Part shown: one piece after another, positions 43,901 to 44,546 of the stretch
Layout of the letters: each line of letters begins with the position of its first letter
How positions within the stretch are numbered: the stretch's first letter is position 1
Assembly (NCBI GenBank): GCA_903884115.1
Contig: CAISDH010000055.1
Location: 1-44,546 of the forward strand
Length of the DNA: 44,546 nucleotides
DNA from: an uncultured Microcaldota archaeon
GTDB taxonomy: Archaea; Micrarchaeota; Micrarchaeia; Micrarchaeales; Micrarchaeaceae
Reading direction: 5' to 3'
Notes under the pieces: model-generated
Seen by the model: only the letters and a program-made list of their open reading frames with translations
What the model was told of the DNA's origin: nothing
Databases searched by the model: none
Translations under genes and position numbers: made by a program

Positions 43901-44546
43901 GATACGCCTCAGATTACGTTCACAGTTACTGACAGTGTAAGCGGTTCCGCATCAACGACCAATACAATAGGATTCAATTCCGTACTTGTCGCAGCTGCCC
44001 CTACTGCGTCCAACACTGTAATAGACAGCGGCCAATACTCGACATTCACAGCACACCCCTCAGGAGGAACAACCGCATACTCATATCTCTGGTATTCCGG
44101 TACGTCCGCCACCTGCTCATCTGATACGCCGCTCACAGGAAACACCGCAGCGACCTTTACAACACAACCTTCATCCTCATCAACATATTATTGTTACCGG
44201 CTGACGGACAGTGCATCAACGAACAATGTTGTATATTCCTCAGGTCTGCAGATAACAGTCAACGCACTCCCAACAATATCGATCTCGCCGTCAACCCAGA
44301 CTGTTGACGCGGGCATGTCCGTGACATTCACCAACACTACCTCAGGAGGCACCAAACCGTACGCATTCTCTTACACTTACAGCCCGACAACAGGCGTCTC
44401 AAGGGCAGGGAACGCGATAACGTTCGCGAATTCAGGCACCTACAACATATTCGAGACCGTGACCGACAACCTCGGATCTGTCGCCAACTCGGTCAACTCA
44501 GTAATAACAGTCAACTCGCTCCCGACGATCTCAATTTCGCCGACAA
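40961..44546 (+). CDS. Giant secreted surface protein, DUF2341-like head plus Ig/PKD-like repeats (3' end outside window)
   Basis: The frame beginning at ATG 40961 stays open for 1195 codons to the window edge, so the protein is larger still. A signal peptide (FRALALISLLVGMLLFATNITFAAS) leads into a head of about 320 residues. This contains MPAWVESSSIVWVNLG, NNIGEAPQLSG, ATGYGTYDNGASVF and VQWFRMRTYPPSGVMP, the pattern of DUF2341 and its partner concanavalin-like domain in archaeal and bacterial surface proteins. Several Thr/Ser/Asn-rich beta modules follow, some with paired Cys (TCSSDT ... TYYC). The final part begins PKD-like repeats of 84 residues starting ITVNxLPTISISP. Charged residues are scarce and sequons abundant. 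A role in adhesion or envelope structure is likely but unproven. Confidence 0.85.
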   Translation, partial: MINSSLFRALALISLLVGMLLFATNITFAASCGTLPSSVSSLVVSCYPVNIVNTQTSPTSSGLQLELSNYPTNALAGNTFVYNSVSGAQMPAWVESSSIVWVNLGANTISASSSANGIYYVAVGSSGTNFFTSGNNIGEAPQLSGSNTATGYGTYDNGASVFTQYGGKSWASFTSENGIWLTSNGFLQQMSTTAGATTNGGASEVITGTSYSVTGNYILEQAFNYSNNAIARVGIIADGTVGTANDVYSYRFIGQQNSNGAGFLSFLNDQVTWVVNNNYQGAMSTPYTMSVTDAAGTWSGNLLSGYNIGGSVLTSLAPTAYSTANGKGATTGYVGISASWYNGANTVANPINVQWFRMRTYPPSGVMPTVSYRAAISPPSSPSTTGATINSGQANTITASWVGGVPNFVVTLFSGVSSTCSSDTTVANTASGISGQSTTFVVSPSSSTYYCIGVMGSDSGVANQIIANQIVVNAAPSLSSTVGYNSFVTSGTTTPTSLSTSGPYTSNFFVISGNAKTGSSTPTNTVSNTIVDISSTIIHNTGPNRYLNTSVIGHGAAVGTITYSTCSNGCGTVLAAVAANVIYTANTVNGDFYQISGATASSTTYTLTFPVATSNSFVIILYSIGGHTFNVAPATSATGCSLVQNTASGTVAAAAITVCNSIAAGTYTANLITPTATTLGSYAIGAYVFSPYTVTLDDTPAAAGTITPNGITPQSNGNTITIIGTNTVTANPATTYSFNNWIVSDANILVANTLAPTTAITVEGSGTLTANYLYSVNTLKATPNPYTLTNTTIDVTQISLANTVISNGHLGTTSYTGNWFWIPPASSNIALGNTIVAALPTTNNALTLTINAVSSNSLKMSFNGIVYYANAIGINTIYGTWTFNAFASDANHDISPSPALTNTLTVNPKISITSVWSSNNIADQLQYETITGSWTGGTSGFTANFYITNTINGNVIANSLTAATSPATFTFQVPQTNNALDTPQITFTVTDSVSGSASTTNTIGFNSVLVAAAPTASNTVIDSGQYSTFTAHPSGGTTAYSYLWYSGTSATCSSDTPLTGNTAATFTTQPSSSSTYYCYRLTDSASTNNVVYSSGLQITVNALPTISISPSTQTVDAGMSVTFTNTTSGGTKPYAFSYTYSPTTGVSRAGNAITFANSGTYNIFETVTDNLGSVANSVNSVITVNSLPTISISPT
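44252..44546 (+). repeat. Start of 252-base (84-residue) tandem PKD-like repeats
   Basis: The segment from 44252 (ATAACAGTCAACGCACTCCC) recurs at 44504 as ATAACAGTCAACTCGCTCCC, both encoding ITVNxLPTISISP. The period is 252 bases. The window ends inside the second copy, so the copy number is unknown. Confidence 0.75.

Noticed and set aside
1-44546. CRISPR arrays, insertion sequences, rRNA genes
   Set aside because: No regularly spaced direct repeats, transposase motifs or rRNA segments were seen; the repeats at the right end are protein-coding with a 252-base period.

Overview
This is an archaeal chromosome segment of roughly 50% GC. Archaeal markers seen directly are both subunits of the D-family DNA polymerase (DP1 and DP2), a group II chaperonin (thermosome), ribosomal proteins L14e and L34e, Trm56, DtdA, prefoldin beta, a DUF106/EMC3-type insertase and a tRNA-Asp gene with a bulge-helix-bulge intron. 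DNA gyrase, NuoABCD subunits of complex I, very compact genes, many N-glycosylation sequons in secreted proteins and several orphan small proteins fit a DPANN-type archaeon. A Micrarchaeum-like (ARMAN) relative is plausible, but that is an inference from gene content.

Layout. 1-3499 (+): end of gyrB, gyrA, trm56. 9060-3529 (-): a tightly overlapping run of dtdA, a glycosylated surface protein and an Lhr-type helicase. 9105-11517 (+): nuoA-nuoB-nuoC-nuoD. 13099-11537 (-): a DUF2079 membrane protein. 13100-13445 holds an unlisted relic of a family 2 glycosyltransferase. 13446-16712 (+): a Cys/Met-rich mini-protein, prefoldin beta, a DHH phosphoesterase, a small acidic protein and Mre11. 20637-16696 (-): thermosome, adkA, DUF106 insertase, rpl34e, cmk, rpl14e. 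20957-23697 (+): an OB-fold protein, a GT2 glycosyltransferase and a sulfatase-superfamily enzyme. 24517-23681 (-): DUF929. 24644-25120 (+): a HIT protein.

26420-25125 (-) is aspS; opposite it, gatC-gatA-gatB, tRNA-Asn and intron-bearing tRNA-Asp (26498-29812, +) complete what looks like a full transamidation route to Asn-tRNA. It is followed by an island of unrecognised genes (29901-31408), two of them under 60 codons. Then come a VIT1/CCC1-type transporter with a possible ferritin-like front domain, UPF0147, DP1 and DP2. The right end (37884-44546, +) carries two large surface proteins. The second is open for at least 1195 codons, runs off the window and enters Ig/PKD-like repeats.

Expression signals. 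Many first genes have a TATA element centred 24-28 bases before the start codon, implying leaderless mRNAs. Genes inside operons, and several small genes, instead use a Shine-Dalgarno core GTGNN placed exactly three bases before the start. In several pairs the stop codon of the upstream gene forms part of that core (gyrB/gyrA, pfdB/DHH, rpl34e/cmk, adkA/emc3, DP1/DP2), which suggests built-in translational coupling.
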